This document shows positions 53,692 to 63,188 of a stretch of DNA of 64,000 nt, one piece after another (positions within the stretch are counted from its first letter, which is position 1; the number at the start of each line of letters is the position of its first letter). The notes under the pieces are model-generated. The model ran no database searches. It saw nothing but the letters and a program-made list of their open reading frames with translations, and was not told the origin of the DNA. The position numbers were made by a program, and so were the translations under genes. The stretch spans positions 62,001-126,000 of the forward strand of contig NW_027469338.1 of the NCBI RefSeq assembly GCF_051020765.1, in the 5' to 3' direction. The stretch comes from Lasioglossum baleicum. Lineage: Eukaryota; Arthropoda; Insecta; Hymenoptera; Halictidae.

Positions 53692-56600
53692 TCATCGATC
53701 ATTCGTATCGATCGGCAGAACGACGAGTTTGTGAATTGGCCTGGTGAATTCGGATATTGCTGTGGCCACCTTGACCACTCGAACCTTGCCGTCTGTCCCT
53801 GGGTGAGCTTCCGTGACTCGTGCGAGGAGCCAACGTGAAGGAGGTGTCTGTTCTCCGACGATGATGCAGAGTCGACCGGGCGAGATGTTCTCCTTGGTTT
53901 GACGCCATTTCGTTCGCGAGGTGAGCGCATGAAGGTACTCGCGCTTCCATCTGGCCCAAAATTGGTCTCTCATTTTAGAAATCAGCTGCCATCGGGTGAG
54001 GCGGTTGGTTCCCTCATCGAGCAGCGACGGTTCCGGGAGCGCCTGCAAAGCCGAACCTACAAGGAAATGACCTGGTGTTAGTGACGTCAAATCTGCTGGG
54101 TCGTCGGATAACGCAGCTAGTGGCCTTGAATTTAGGCAGGCCTCCACTTGAGCTAGCAGTGTGGTCATCTCTTCAAACGTAAGTTTGGTTTCTCCAATGG
54201 TCCGTCGTAGGTGGTATTTAGTGGACTTGACTGCTGCCTCCCATAGGCCGCCAAAATGTGGTGCAGCTGGAGGGTTGAAGTGCCACTCGGTCCGCAAGGT
54301 GCTCATCTGGTCCCTGAGGCTGCGGTTTTCCTGACTGTTGGCAGTGAAAAGGCGCCGCAGCTCCCGGTCGGCTCCAAGGAAGTTCGTCCCACAGTCGCTG
54401 TACAAATGCGCACAAATACCACGACGTGAGACAAATCTGCGGAATGCAGCCAAGAAGGCCTCGGAAGTATAGTCCGACACGACTTCCAAGTGGACTGCTT
54501 TGGTCACCATGCAGACGAACACAGCGAAGAAGCCTTTGTAAGCCTTGTGACCTCGACCTGATGTCGTCCTCAGCCAAATTGGGCCGGCGTAGTCTACCCC
54601 CGTAGAGTGAAAGGGGCGTGCTGGAGTGACGCGATGCGTGGGTAGATCTGCCATCAGTTGCTGTGCGGGTTCCGCCCGCCATCGCAAGCAGGTTACGCAC
54701 TTGCGGATGGCCTTCTTTACGATGGATCGCCCTGTTGGAATCCAAAATCGTTGTCTGATGGCTCCTAACGTCGCTTGGACTCCCCCATGCATGGTACTCC
54801 TATGAATGAAATCTACGATTAACTGGGTGAGATGAGATTGTGGGGGAAGGATTATAGGATGGGTTTCATCAGGGTTAAGCGGGGCTTTGCCCAATCTTCC
54901 TCCGACTCTCATCAAGTTATGCTTATCCAGGGATGGAACTAGTGGTGCTAGACTGCTTTTCTGCGATAAGCTTTGGTTCTGCGTCAACATTGAGACTTCC
55001 TTGCCGAAGGCCATCCTCTGAACTGCGTGGATCCACCCTCTCTCAGCATTGATAAGTTCTGCTGTTGTCAGAACTGTAGGCTGACCGCTCGGGAACGAGT
55101 CAGTATTGGTAAGTGTGTGCGATGGTCGGTCTCGGAATCGACTAAGCCATCTCCGGCACCATGCAGTGACTCGGAGCAGCCTGGTGTAGGAGGAGAAGCG
55201 CTGCAAAGTCTCATTCTCTTCCTCTTCTTTTGCAGCTCCTGTGACAACAGCCACGATGGGCTCTCGCTGTTCCGGCAAATTCTCTTGCGCGACGGGTGCC
55301 GAAGAAGCAAGGTTGGCATCGCAATGCAGGAACTCGGGCCCCTTCCACCACAATGTCCAAGAGAGCAATTGTGACGGGGAAAGTCCTCTCGAAGCACAGT
55401 CCGCTGGATTTTTGACTCCTGCAATGTGATGCCATTGTGCTTCGGGGACCCTTCGCTGGATGTCGGCCACCCTGTTGGCCACGTAGGTCCTCCATCGGGA
55501 TGGATGGCCTTGAATCCACCCCAATGCTACCGTGGAGTCGGACCAAAGGTGAACTTCTGTTTTGTCCATGTGCAGTGTTGTCGTGATGTGTTGTGTCAAC
55601 CGAGCGAGAAGGTGCGCTGCACAGAGCTCTAAGCGGGGCAGTGAGACTTGTTGCAGTGGTGCAACTTTGCTCTTAGCAGCGACAAGTGTCAGTGTCCATC
55701 GGTTGTCCTCGGTTTTCATTCTCAGGTACACGACTGCCCCATATGCTCGTTCCGAGGCGTCGGCGAACCCATGGAACTCCCTCTGTTCATTGCGGAAGTT
55801 CTGAAACAGAGGTCGGGGCAACCTTACCATCTCCAGCTGCTTCAATTCTGCACAGAATGTTCGCCAGTCGTTGTCCAATGCTGCAGGAAGTGGGTCGTCC
55901 CAGCCTATTCCCAGCAACCACGTTGATTGAATGGTGATTTTTGCTCGGACGATGACTGGGGTTAGCCATCCCAATGGATCGAACAACTGGGCTGCCTTGG
56001 ATACCACACTCCTTTTTGTCGTAGGTTGGACGTCGGTGTCGGTGATCGTGAACCTGAAACTGTCATCGTGAGGTGACCACAGGAGACCGAGAGCCGAGTG
56101 TATTGAGTCAGTCCACGTTTTTGACTCCGGTTGACCTTCCAACGGTGATGAAGGTTGGCTTTGTGACAGTTGTATTGTAACTTTACGGAGCTCAGCCGTG
56201 TTGGATGCCCACTTCTGTAATATGAAGCCGCCCGCCTTGCACAACTGCTGCAATTGGAGTGCTGTTTCCTTCAAGGCGTGGATCGTGTCGGCTCCAGTGA
56301 GAATATCGTCGACATAGGAGTCGTGTCGGAGTGCTCGTGCTGCGATGGGATACTGGCTGCCTTCATCTTCTGCCAGCTGGTGCAACGTCCTGACTGCGAG
56401 GAATGGAGCACAAGACAAGCCGTAAGTGACAGTGTTTAAACAATATTCTCTCACTTCTTCTGACTCGTTGTCTCTCCATAGGATCCTTTGGAAGTTGCGG
56501 TCCTCCGGGTGCACCAGGATTTGTCGGTACATCTTTATGATGTCAGCTGTCACCACGTATTTGTGTTTGCGCCATCGCAGCAGGACGTCCGCAAGAAGTG

Positions 56601-58944
56601 GCAGAAGATTTGGTCCCACGTGAAGGCAGTCGTTAAGAGATTGCTGAGATGCCTCGGACCAGGAGCCATTGAACACCACCCTCAGTTTTGTTGTGGTACT
56701 GCTGGGCTTCAATACTCCATGATGCGGTAGATAGTGTGCAGGTTGCTCGGTTGACGGCGGGTTTACCAAGGTCATGTGTCCTAGTTCCTCGTATTGAGAG
56801 ATGAAGTCACTGTAGAGGCTCTTGAATGCTTCATCTCTTTTAAATTTCTGTTCCATCCTTTTTAGAGAGTGCCAGGATGCTGTTCTCGACCCTGAAGTGA
56901 TGGGACCTCGTGATTTGAAAGGGAGCCTCACTTGATAGCGACCCTCAGGAGTGCGTGAGTGAGACGATGCGAAGAAGTTCTCGCACTCCATCTCCGCCGC
57001 TGTTCGAGTCGCGTGCGGGTCCCGGAGTTCTTCTTGCTCCCAGAACCTCCGTACTACCGTGCTTAGGGAGTCCCCAACAAGCACTTGGTGCACTCGGGCG
57101 TGCGTGGTAGTGGTGGTGACTCCAGCCCTTCCGGTGACGATCCAGCCAAAAATGGTTTGTTGGCCGACGGGCTCGTTTGGCGCGCCCTTCCGTATTCCCT
57201 CTCGAATTATTGCTGTGTAGACGTCAGCTCCCAACAGGACTTCAATGGGCGTTACTGTTGCAGGAGCGGGATCAGCCAGTTTCAACCCCTTCAAATGGTT
57301 CCAGGGTCGATTTGGCGTGGAACAGCCAAGATTGTAGCTCGTGAGTTTTGGGAGCACGATGGCCGAGACCTTGATCGTTTCATCGTTTGTGAATGAAGAA
57401 ACGTCCAAGTTAACACGTCCGCGAGCCTTGGCGAGCCGCTGTCCCCCGACACCGTAAATATCCACTGTGGACGTCGCTCGAGCGAGCTGCAGTCGTTGCG
57501 CCGGCCCTTCTGTCACCATCGATATTTCGGAGCCCTGGTCGATGAGGGCACGCACTTCCTGCTGTCTGCCGTGGCGATCTGCAACTAGAATGATAGCCGT
57601 TGCTAGCAGTATCTTGCCCTCTACATTGCGACAGTCCTGTATGTGGTGAGCCGTTGTTGTCTGCCGAGAGCCATCTCTGTAGGCATCATGAAGCGTGGAA
57701 TGATGTCTCTCTCCGCATGTCAGGCAGCTCCTGGTGGACGGGCAAGTTGCGACTTGGTGTTTGCCGAGACAATTGCAGCAGAGACGGATCTTCTCCACTT
57801 GCCCTCTTCGTTCTGCTGGCGGGAGTGCCTTGTACTTGGGGCACTGCATAAGGTAATGCTTCTCGCTACACATGATGCAAGCTGGCCTTTGGCTCTGATT
57901 CGCGTGATTGCTCCTCACTGTGCGCGTTGGCCCCTTAGGCTTCGAAGATCCCTGGCTGGAGCGGGCCTCGTGGTGATTGAGCTGATTGCTGCTGTTGCTG
58001 CTGTGAGCGGGAGGCGAGGACGAGAGCTTGGTTGACGCCTCCAACTGTTGCCGTCTCTTTATCAGAAATTCCTTCAATGATGAGAAGGACGGGGGATCGG
58101 TACTGCCAGCAATTCTTTCCTCCCACTTGTCACGCGTCACAGGGTCGAGGAGCTTGACGACGGAATAGACAAACCAATCTTCTGTCTTGGTGATTGGTCG
58201 TCCCAAGCCTTCCAACGTATTTATTACGGAGAAAACACCCTTTTGCACGTTGATGATCTCTTGCGCCGAACTTTCTCTCATCGCGGGCAGGGAGGCGAGC
58301 TTGTCTAGGCACGATCGCACTAGTATTCTTTTATTTTCATATTGCTCCCGCAGGATTGCCCATGCACGATCGTAGTTTTCACCAGTGGTTGGGAGATCCC
58401 TGATCAGATCTGCGGCTTCTCCGTGGAGACTGCTTTTCAGGTATTGCAGCCGGTCCACAGCGCCCAAACTCTTATTCCGTTCGACAATGGATTTGAACAG
58501 ATCTTTGAATGATGGCCACTCCACGTACGCTCCAGCAAACTCGGGTAGCTGCATCCTGGGCAGCGGCGCCGATCCAGGGTCCTTTTCCTCCTTGGATGAA
58601 GCTGCAGCACTCCTTTTCGTCGTACTGGAGCCGCCTTCGCCGAATTGATTCGCCAGGTCAAGTAACCGACCCCTTTGCTCCATGTATGCTTCTTCTACCG
58701 CATCAGCATACTCCATTTTTACGTAGTCGCTGCCCTTTATCGCGTCCATGTGGCGGAACGCTAATATGTCGTGGTTTTTTTGGAACAGCGACCAGTACTC
58801 TTCGAGGCGTTGCAACCTGGATTTGACATCGCCTCCTGTCATCTTGGCCTGCGAGATGGTCTTCCTAAAGTTCTCGGTTATTCTGCTTATCTTCCTTCCT
58901 ATTTCGCTCTGCTTGGAGAGCAGTTCTTCGACGGAGAATTCCAT
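53692..58944 (-). CDS. gag-pol: BEL/Pao Gag-Pol polyprotein (1750 aa), intact
   Basis: Single-frame polyprotein typical of BEL/Pao. The N-terminal ~130-290 region resembles the DUF1759 Gag (MQLPEFAG...W.SFKDLF). CCHC-type knuckles at ~350-420 (CIMC...C, CCNCLGKHQVATC). Protease ALIDQGSEIS ~466. RT with YVDD ~876. RNase H-like region around GFADASERAYGAVVY ~1075. Integrase zinc-binding H...H...C-VTC ~1380-1420, then VDYAGP, DCGTNF (~1516) and HFGGLWEAAVKS (the E). A C-terminal DUF5641-like region (W.RWK.EYL). All catalytic motifs are visible. The start ATG at 58944 follows the PBS by ~75 nt. Confidence 0.95.
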   Translation of the reverse strand: MEFSVEELLSKQSEIGRKISRITENFRKTISQAKMTGGDVKSRLQRLEEYWSLFQKNHDILAFRHMDAIKGSDYVKMEYADAVEEAYMEQRGRLLDLANQFGEGGSSTTKRSAAASSKEEKDPGSAPLPRMQLPEFAGAYVEWPSFKDLFKSIVERNKSLGAVDRLQYLKSSLHGEAADLIRDLPTTGENYDRAWAILREQYENKRILVRSCLDKLASLPAMRESSAQEIINVQKGVFSVINTLEGLGRPITKTEDWFVYSVVKLLDPVTRDKWEERIAGSTDPPSFSSLKEFLIKRRQQLEASTKLSSSPPAHSSNSSNQLNHHEARSSQGSSKPKGPTRTVRSNHANQSQRPACIMCSEKHYLMQCPKYKALPPAERRGQVEKIRLCCNCLGKHQVATCPSTRSCLTCGERHHSTLHDAYRDGSRQTTTAHHIQDCRNVEGKILLATAIILVADRHGRQQEVRALIDQGSEISMVTEGPAQRLQLARATSTVDIYGVGGQRLAKARGRVNLDVSSFTNDETIKVSAIVLPKLTSYNLGCSTPNRPWNHLKGLKLADPAPATVTPIEVLLGADVYTAIIREGIRKGAPNEPVGQQTIFGWIVTGRAGVTTTTTHARVHQVLVGDSLSTVVRRFWEQEELRDPHATRTAAEMECENFFASSHSRTPEGRYQVRLPFKSRGPITSGSRTASWHSLKRMEQKFKRDEAFKSLYSDFISQYEELGHMTLVNPPSTEQPAHYLPHHGVLKPSSTTTKLRVVFNGSWSEASQQSLNDCLHVGPNLLPLLADVLLRWRKHKYVVTADIIKMYRQILVHPEDRNFQRILWRDNESEEVREYCLNTVTYGLSCAPFLAVRTLHQLAEDEGSQYPIAARALRHDSYVDDILTGADTIHALKETALQLQQLCKAGGFILQKWASNTAELRKVTIQLSQSQPSSPLEGQPESKTWTDSIHSALGLLWSPHDDSFRFTITDTDVQPTTKRSVVSKAAQLFDPLGWLTPVIVRAKITIQSTWLLGIGWDDPLPAALDNDWRTFCAELKQLEMVRLPRPLFQNFRNEQREFHGFADASERAYGAVVYLRMKTEDNRWTLTLVAAKSKVAPLQQVSLPRLELCAAHLLARLTQHITTTLHMDKTEVHLWSDSTVALGWIQGHPSRWRTYVANRVADIQRRVPEAQWHHIAGVKNPADCASRGLSPSQLLSWTLWWKGPEFLHCDANLASSAPVAQENLPEQREPIVAVVTGAAKEEEENETLQRFSSYTRLLRVTAWCRRWLSRFRDRPSHTLTNTDSFPSGQPTVLTTAELINAERGWIHAVQRMAFGKEVSMLTQNQSLSQKSSLAPLVPSLDKHNLMRVGGRLGKAPLNPDETHPIILPPQSHLTQLIVDFIHRSTMHGGVQATLGAIRQRFWIPTGRSIVKKAIRKCVTCLRWRAEPAQQLMADLPTHRVTPARPFHSTGVDYAGPIWLRTTSGRGHKAYKGFFAVFVCMVTKAVHLEVVSDYTSEAFLAAFRRFVSRRGICAHLYSDCGTNFLGADRELRRLFTANSQENRSLRDQMSTLRTEWHFNPPAAPHFGGLWEAAVKSTKYHLRRTIGETKLTFEEMTTLLAQVEACLNSRPLAALSDDPADLTSLTPGHFLVGSALQALPEPSLLDEGTNRLTRWQLISKMRDQFWARWKREYLHALTSRTKWRQTKENISPGRLCIIVGEQTPPSRWLLARVTEAHPGTDGKVRVVKVATAISEFTRPIHKLVVLPIDTNDR

Positions 58945-59019
58945 ATTGGTTCGAAACTGGGTCGATGGATGGATTTCTCAGCAACAGAACACGATTTCAC
59001 CACTGGCACTATTGTAAGT

Positions 59020-59037
59020 ATCCGGCTCGAAGGACCA
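59020..59037 (-). other. BEL primer-binding site, tRNA-Tyr
   Basis: Element sense TGGTCCTTCGAGCCGGAT, complementary to a tRNA-Tyr 3' end (ATCCGGCTCGAAGGA+CCA), four bases inside the 5' LTR. Confidence 0.88.
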
Positions 59038-59041
59038 GAAA

Positions 59042-59653
59042 TGTGATGGGTGCGGTCTTGCTCGACCAAGGAATGATCAGTGATGATTGGACTGAAAGGG
59101 TGAAACGAAATGGAATCTATGGAAGTGTGATGTGAACGAGTGATTGAATGAAAGGAGTGATTGTAACGGATGAATTTGGATGAAAGATGATAGGAAATTG
59201 ACAGGAAATGAATTCGGAATATTACAATAAGTTAAACTGTATTTATAGCACTTTAAACTACAAAATTGTCGGTGAATTTGTAAATGAAAGAAGACAGCAA
59301 TGTAACAAGAATAATAAAAGAGAACTCAGTGAACACGTGTGTGTTTTTTTTCGAGAACAGCTGATCGCGTGAACTGACGAGAAAAAAGGGGGGTTTCAGC
59401 TGTTCGTCCCTCTCTTTTATTGGCTCTATCCTTCTGGAATATTCGTCACGCGTCATGCTTCCGGGTGAGCATTCGCGAGCATTCCAGAAGGATCGAGAAT
59501 GGGCTTCGACCAATCAGGCGGTCGATCGCGTGCCCACGCAATTTCCGCACGCCGCTAGTTGGTCGATCGCTTGGCGGGCTCGCGCCACTCACTTGGCGGG
59601 AGCGTGCAGTGTCGCGCGGCCAATATGGCGCTGGCACGCGCCAATCTCAAACA
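59042..59653 (-). repeat. BEL 5' LTR (612 bp)
   Basis: 610/612 identical to the 3' LTR by eye. Its outer end is followed by the CATAT duplication and then the interrupted LTR-A. Confidence 0.95.
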
Positions 59654-60054
59654 CATATGATTAGTTGACATCATTTGTCGACCGATCATATGTTTGAAAA
59701 TATTCTAAGTACTTTTGAAAATTACCAAAAATCGAAATTTTGGTAAAGTCTAAACAAACGCGAATTGAGAACATAACCTACAAATTTTTAGGTTAGTTTC
59801 ATGATTTTCGCTCACGAGTCCAATGATATTTCAATCTTCGAGTTTGGGCCATTTTTGGCTATTTTAGGATTTTGACAGATTTTGGATTTTAGGTTATGTT
59901 GATGGATTTCAATCAGATGTACGTGGTGTTAAGGATTCATTGTTATGAAGGATTTTTAGGAGTTTTGGAATCTTTAAAGGGGAACGCTCGCTCTTATGTA
60001 TCTAATTTTACATGTAGTCTTAAAGCTAACGTCGGAGGTGCGACCGACGTCACA

Positions 60055-61541
60055 CCTCCCCCCTTAGAGAAGAGATTTCACGCAGTGGAATCTCTGCCTC
60101 TGGGTGGCGGTACACAGGATGCACTGAAATGTCATCCCTGTCTCGCAACGCTGGGTCAAGGGAATCGCAAATTAACGTTCGTTTCGTCAAGGGAGGACGG
60201 GTTCGGAATTCTCCGACACTGGCACTATCACTAGCTTTGTCCTCGATGGCCGCTGAAGTCTTGTTGTCCCTCTGCTTCATGAATATAAAGAACCGGGTCA
60301 GTGAACTCCAGATGGCGACAACGAGATGCAGGCTCCAGCCGTATAGTGAGTGTAATGCGATGCCGTTAACGATCGTACTGATGATTGTTTTGATCGTGCG
60401 GATCGCTACATACACTCCGATTATTCCAGCACTTATTGATCCGAGTGTAGTGAATCCGGACCATAATTTCTGTGCTGTAGACTCCGCTATCTGCTGTAGG
60501 GAGTTTTCATCGAGCAGGTTGAACATATTGATATTTCCTGCTGCAAACTGTCTTCCCGTCGCACCCTGTGCGATTGAATTTATGACTGCTACCTTCTCTA
60601 CAGGAAACATTATATGATCCTGTAGTTTGTCCAGGTCGTCTTGTGAATAAATGCCTCCCGTTGCCAAGTTCTTCGGATCTATGTATTTCCAGGTTGACTT
60701 GGTGAGGGGGTGGAGCTCCGAAAGAGTGATGGCCTCCATCAATGACGGTGTTAGGCGATACCATGTTCCGTGCAGTCTGTAATATGGGGGAAGTAGCTCA
60801 TTGCATGGCTTTTCTGTCCCCGTATTTGAAATGATGTGGTCCCTTGGTTTCAGGAATTTTGATGTGTTCCGATACGTGATGGGTAGCTCATCATAACACC
60901 GTTCGGTTTTCCTCACTTGGACCGTGACTGGTATGCACTTTATTATGTGCACTACCTCTCCTGCTGGAACTGCGATAAATCCGACATCCTTCATGATGGC
61001 AGTGGCAACTTCTTCGGGTGGTGAATGTAATAATGTGAGGGCGTTCTGGAGAATCTGACGCTCTAGCTCACACTTCTGACGGATTACATCTTTGTAGAGT
61101 TGAGAAAATTGTTTCCGGAGGTGCTTCTCCACGTAAACAAATTTGCTGTTGACATACGTGAAGATGTCCAGATTGTTGACCAAGGTGTGTGTTTTCTCCT
61201 TGAATTTTCCTGAACTTCCAACTTCCAGAATGAACAGCTTGGGGTGTTCCGTTCGGATTATGACATATCCGGAAACTGACGATCTGCCTGTCTCCGTGAG
61301 TGCAAAAGTTGTGTCCTGCGATGCTACGGTATACAGGGTTGGAGAAGGATTCACCTTGGAGGATAGTTTAGTGGCTATCCCTTCGTACAAGACATCATAA
61401 TTATTGAATTTGCACGAGTCCGTCGGCGTGGTTTCCCAGAACGTATGGCCATCTTGTGCGTCTAAGCAGCTTCCTTTTTGAAGGGGGCAGGTTTGCCCAG
61501 TTTTTAGATGAATCTGTCCGGTTGACAATCTGATTGGAGCG
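60055..61541 (-). pseudogene. env: 3' part of an A-env element (env C-terminal ~490 codons)
   Basis: Open in the env frame from the ectodomain (STGQIHLKTGQ...) to the shared tail, polypurine tract and TGA inside the LTR. Its 5' part (signal peptide, protease, gag) is missing: sense LTR-B inserted after GGAGCG at 61541. It shares its 3' LTR with the complete A-env, giving an antisense tandem array. A few residues differ from the intact Env (for example V/S in SVSGY). Confidence 0.93.
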
Positions 61542-61785
61542 TGTTACGTCGTCCGATGTACGACGTTGGCCTTGTACACACACTATGTATACAAGGTCTG
61601 ATCTGCATAAGATCCATACACCGTCCCCTAGACATAAGAGCATAGTATTAAGATCTCATTTTTCTATTGTTCTAATCCTTATCTCCGTCTTTACCCATCA
61701 CCATAACTTCACCTTGATCAACACCTTACCTCAGTTTCAACCCATCACCACGACACATAATGCAATAAAGTATTGCATCACTCTG

Positions 61786-61818
61786 GAAGCATCTAGAAGC
61801 TTCTAGAAACGTCGAGAA
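61786..61818 (+). promoter_or_regulatory. Heat-shock-element array in LTR-B
   Basis: Units at 5-bp phase: GAA 61786, aTC 61791, GAA 61796, TTC 61801, GAA 61806, gTC 61811, GAA 61816. The core 61796-61808 is a perfect GAAnnTTCnnGAA. It lies ~245 bp inside the LTR, in the expected U3. Not seen in the B1 LTR piece at 12679-13700. Confidence 0.6.
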
Positions 61819-62446
61819 GTCCAAAGACTGCTGCATCAGCAGTCCCAAGCTCGTAGAGGGCAATAGGACAGCCACGAGACTGCAGCGTCAGCAGAAATGC
61901 ACGTGCAGTCCCCGGGAGCAAAGACGCTGCTGCGTCAGCGGTTCTCCCACTCCGACGACTGAAGAACAAAGAGACTGCAGCGTCAGCTATCCCCACTCCG
62001 ACCGAAGGAGGCAAGGCAGAGCGGACGCTTGCATCAGTCCGCTTCCAGCCAGCGACTCGCACAGACGTGCCAACCTGGCCTCAGCCGCCAGTCCGGTTTC
62101 TTCCGACGACAAGAGCAGACGTGTTCAGTCTAGCTCCGCGAAAGTGAAGTGTGTCGATCCTTCACTCCTAATTCCAATTCCAATTCCAACTATAACTCAA
62201 CTCAACTCAACTCCTAATTCTCATACATTATTCCTACAACATATTACAAAATCCATTATTCATTAATCCAATTACTACTCCTATTATAATATTACGTACA
62301 TATTGTATACCAGTGTACTTACCAGTTCTTACTCAATATATCATTATTATACCAGTGCTTCGATCGTGTTATTCTTGTGTTAGTTCAACACTATCTTCCA
62401 ATTCAGTTCTTACATTGAATATATTATACTCGTGACATATCCGGAC

Positions 62447-62570
62447 TTGGTCTAAAGTGCGCAGTGGAAACGCTGAGCCGCCAATAAGGAATTTGAAGCG
62501 AGTCATAGAGAAGTTCTCGTGCCACGTCTAGAATTGGTCTAAAGAGCGCAGTGGAAACGCTGAGCCGCCA
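62447..62570 (+). repeat. 87-bp-period tandem duplication in LTR-B
   Basis: A 37-bp core (TTGGTCTAAAG, then GCGCAGTGGAAACGC..., to GAGCCGCCA) occurs at 62447-62483 and 62534-62570, each followed by GAAGCGAGT a little downstream. Purpose unknown; tandem enhancers or leader repeats are possible. Confidence 0.8.
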
Positions 62571-62669
62571 CTATAGACGTGAAGCGAGTTAACTACCTAA
62601 AAGGTTAACAACAAATGGAAGTTCATTTTCATTATCTTATTAATATTCCGTCATTACTATTCCTTACCT

Positions 62670-63188
62670 ATGCGACGCCCACGTCGAGCGGGACGCAAGT
62701 ATCAACTTGCTAAATCGAGACGCGCGTTGAGAAATAAAGCGGTGCTCGATCAAATCATTGCAACTACCGAGTGGACAGAACTTCTGGGAACCACCGAGCA
62801 CATTCCGTGTGACGCGTCCGATTACGTTTCTGTATACGGTTGCCCTTGCAACCTTCATAAAGAGGTCAACCACGCGGACCTCTCGCGAGCTCCGACGCCA
62901 GTTCTGCATCCGGTCGATCGTCCAGAGGTAATCGACATAGCCGACGACGACGACAGCCGAGACACGATCATCGTTCCCAGGGTCCGTTGCCGAATCATCA
63001 GTGACGTCCCACTGCCAACTCATCAACGTGTCGTCTTGCGGCCAGCATCCAAGGCCACTAACGTCGTCCCGAACCGAGCAGCAGCAACTCTGCCAGATCT
63101 TCCCCACCTCGAGGACATCAGTATAGAAGACCCGATGTACGACACCTACTGCCAGTACCGCCAGTTCCTGCTGCAACAATATTATTAG
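62670..63188 (+). CDS. 172-codon ORF inside LTR-B, unknown
   Basis: The ATG at 62670 begins MRRPRRAGRKYQLAKSRRA, a strongly basic N-terminus, followed by a Cys/His patch (CPCNLH) and an acidic run (ADDDD). No known domain recognised. It lies wholly inside the LTR, so it would be present twice per element. It contains the 62861-62883 hairpin. LTR-A has a shorter related reading in the same area (VNHAD...TPVF), so part is conserved at the DNA or RNA level. No second copy is available to test selection. It may be chance. Confidence 0.35.
   Translation: MRRPRRAGRKYQLAKSRRALRNKAVLDQIIATTEWTELLGTTEHIPCDASDYVSVYGCPCNLHKEVNHADLSRAPTPVLHPVDRPEVIDIADDDDSRDTIIVPRVRCRIISDVPLPTHQRVVLRPASKATNVVPNRAAATLPDLPHLEDISIEDPMYDTYCQYRQFLLQQYY
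62861..62883 (+). promoter_or_regulatory. Hairpin with loop AACCACGCG (LTR-B)
   Basis: AGAGGTC / GACCTCT stem (7 bp) around AACCACGCG (62868-62876). The loop is identical to that of LTR-A at 3488-3496, where the stem is AATATCGTC/GACGATATT. Confidence 0.75.

Larger units (their letters stand above)
52770..59653 (-). mobile_element. Intact BEL/Pao element (6884 bp), target duplication CATAT
   Basis: Two 612-bp LTRs (52770-53381, 59042-59653) differ at 2 positions by hand comparison. A 5-bp target duplication CATAT is at 52765-52769 and 59654-59658, with a tRNA-Tyr PBS and one long gag-pol frame. About 310 bp between the frame's stop and the 3' LTR (53382-53691) hold no gene; a purine-rich GAGGCGGGCGG abuts the LTR. 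It is the youngest insertion datable here. Confidence 0.96.
44185..60054 (-). mobile_element. Complete A-env element (gag, protease-env; no RT/IN), 5' LTR split by BEL
   Basis: Reading in reverse: 5' LTR 60054-59659 plus 52769-51365, PBS 51343-51360, gag, frameshift site, protease-env, polypurine tract at 45986-45996, 3' LTR 45985-44185. Without the BEL insert it is ~8.98 kb. The two LTRs are both 1801 bp and differ at about a dozen positions (~0.7%, hand count). All reading frames are open, yet it encodes no polymerase or integrase, so it must have been mobilised in trans, most simply by A-pol. The flanks (dead env left, another A-env right) do not give a target duplication. Confidence 0.92.
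51365..60054 (-). repeat. LTR-A, 5' LTR of the complete A-env, split by BEL
   Basis: Pieces 51365-52769 and 59659-60054 join to 1801 bp once the CATAT duplication is counted once. It is also the 3' LTR of the A-env remnant at 60055, because a polypurine tract (CCTCCCCCCTT, reversed) follows at 60055. Confidence 0.93.
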
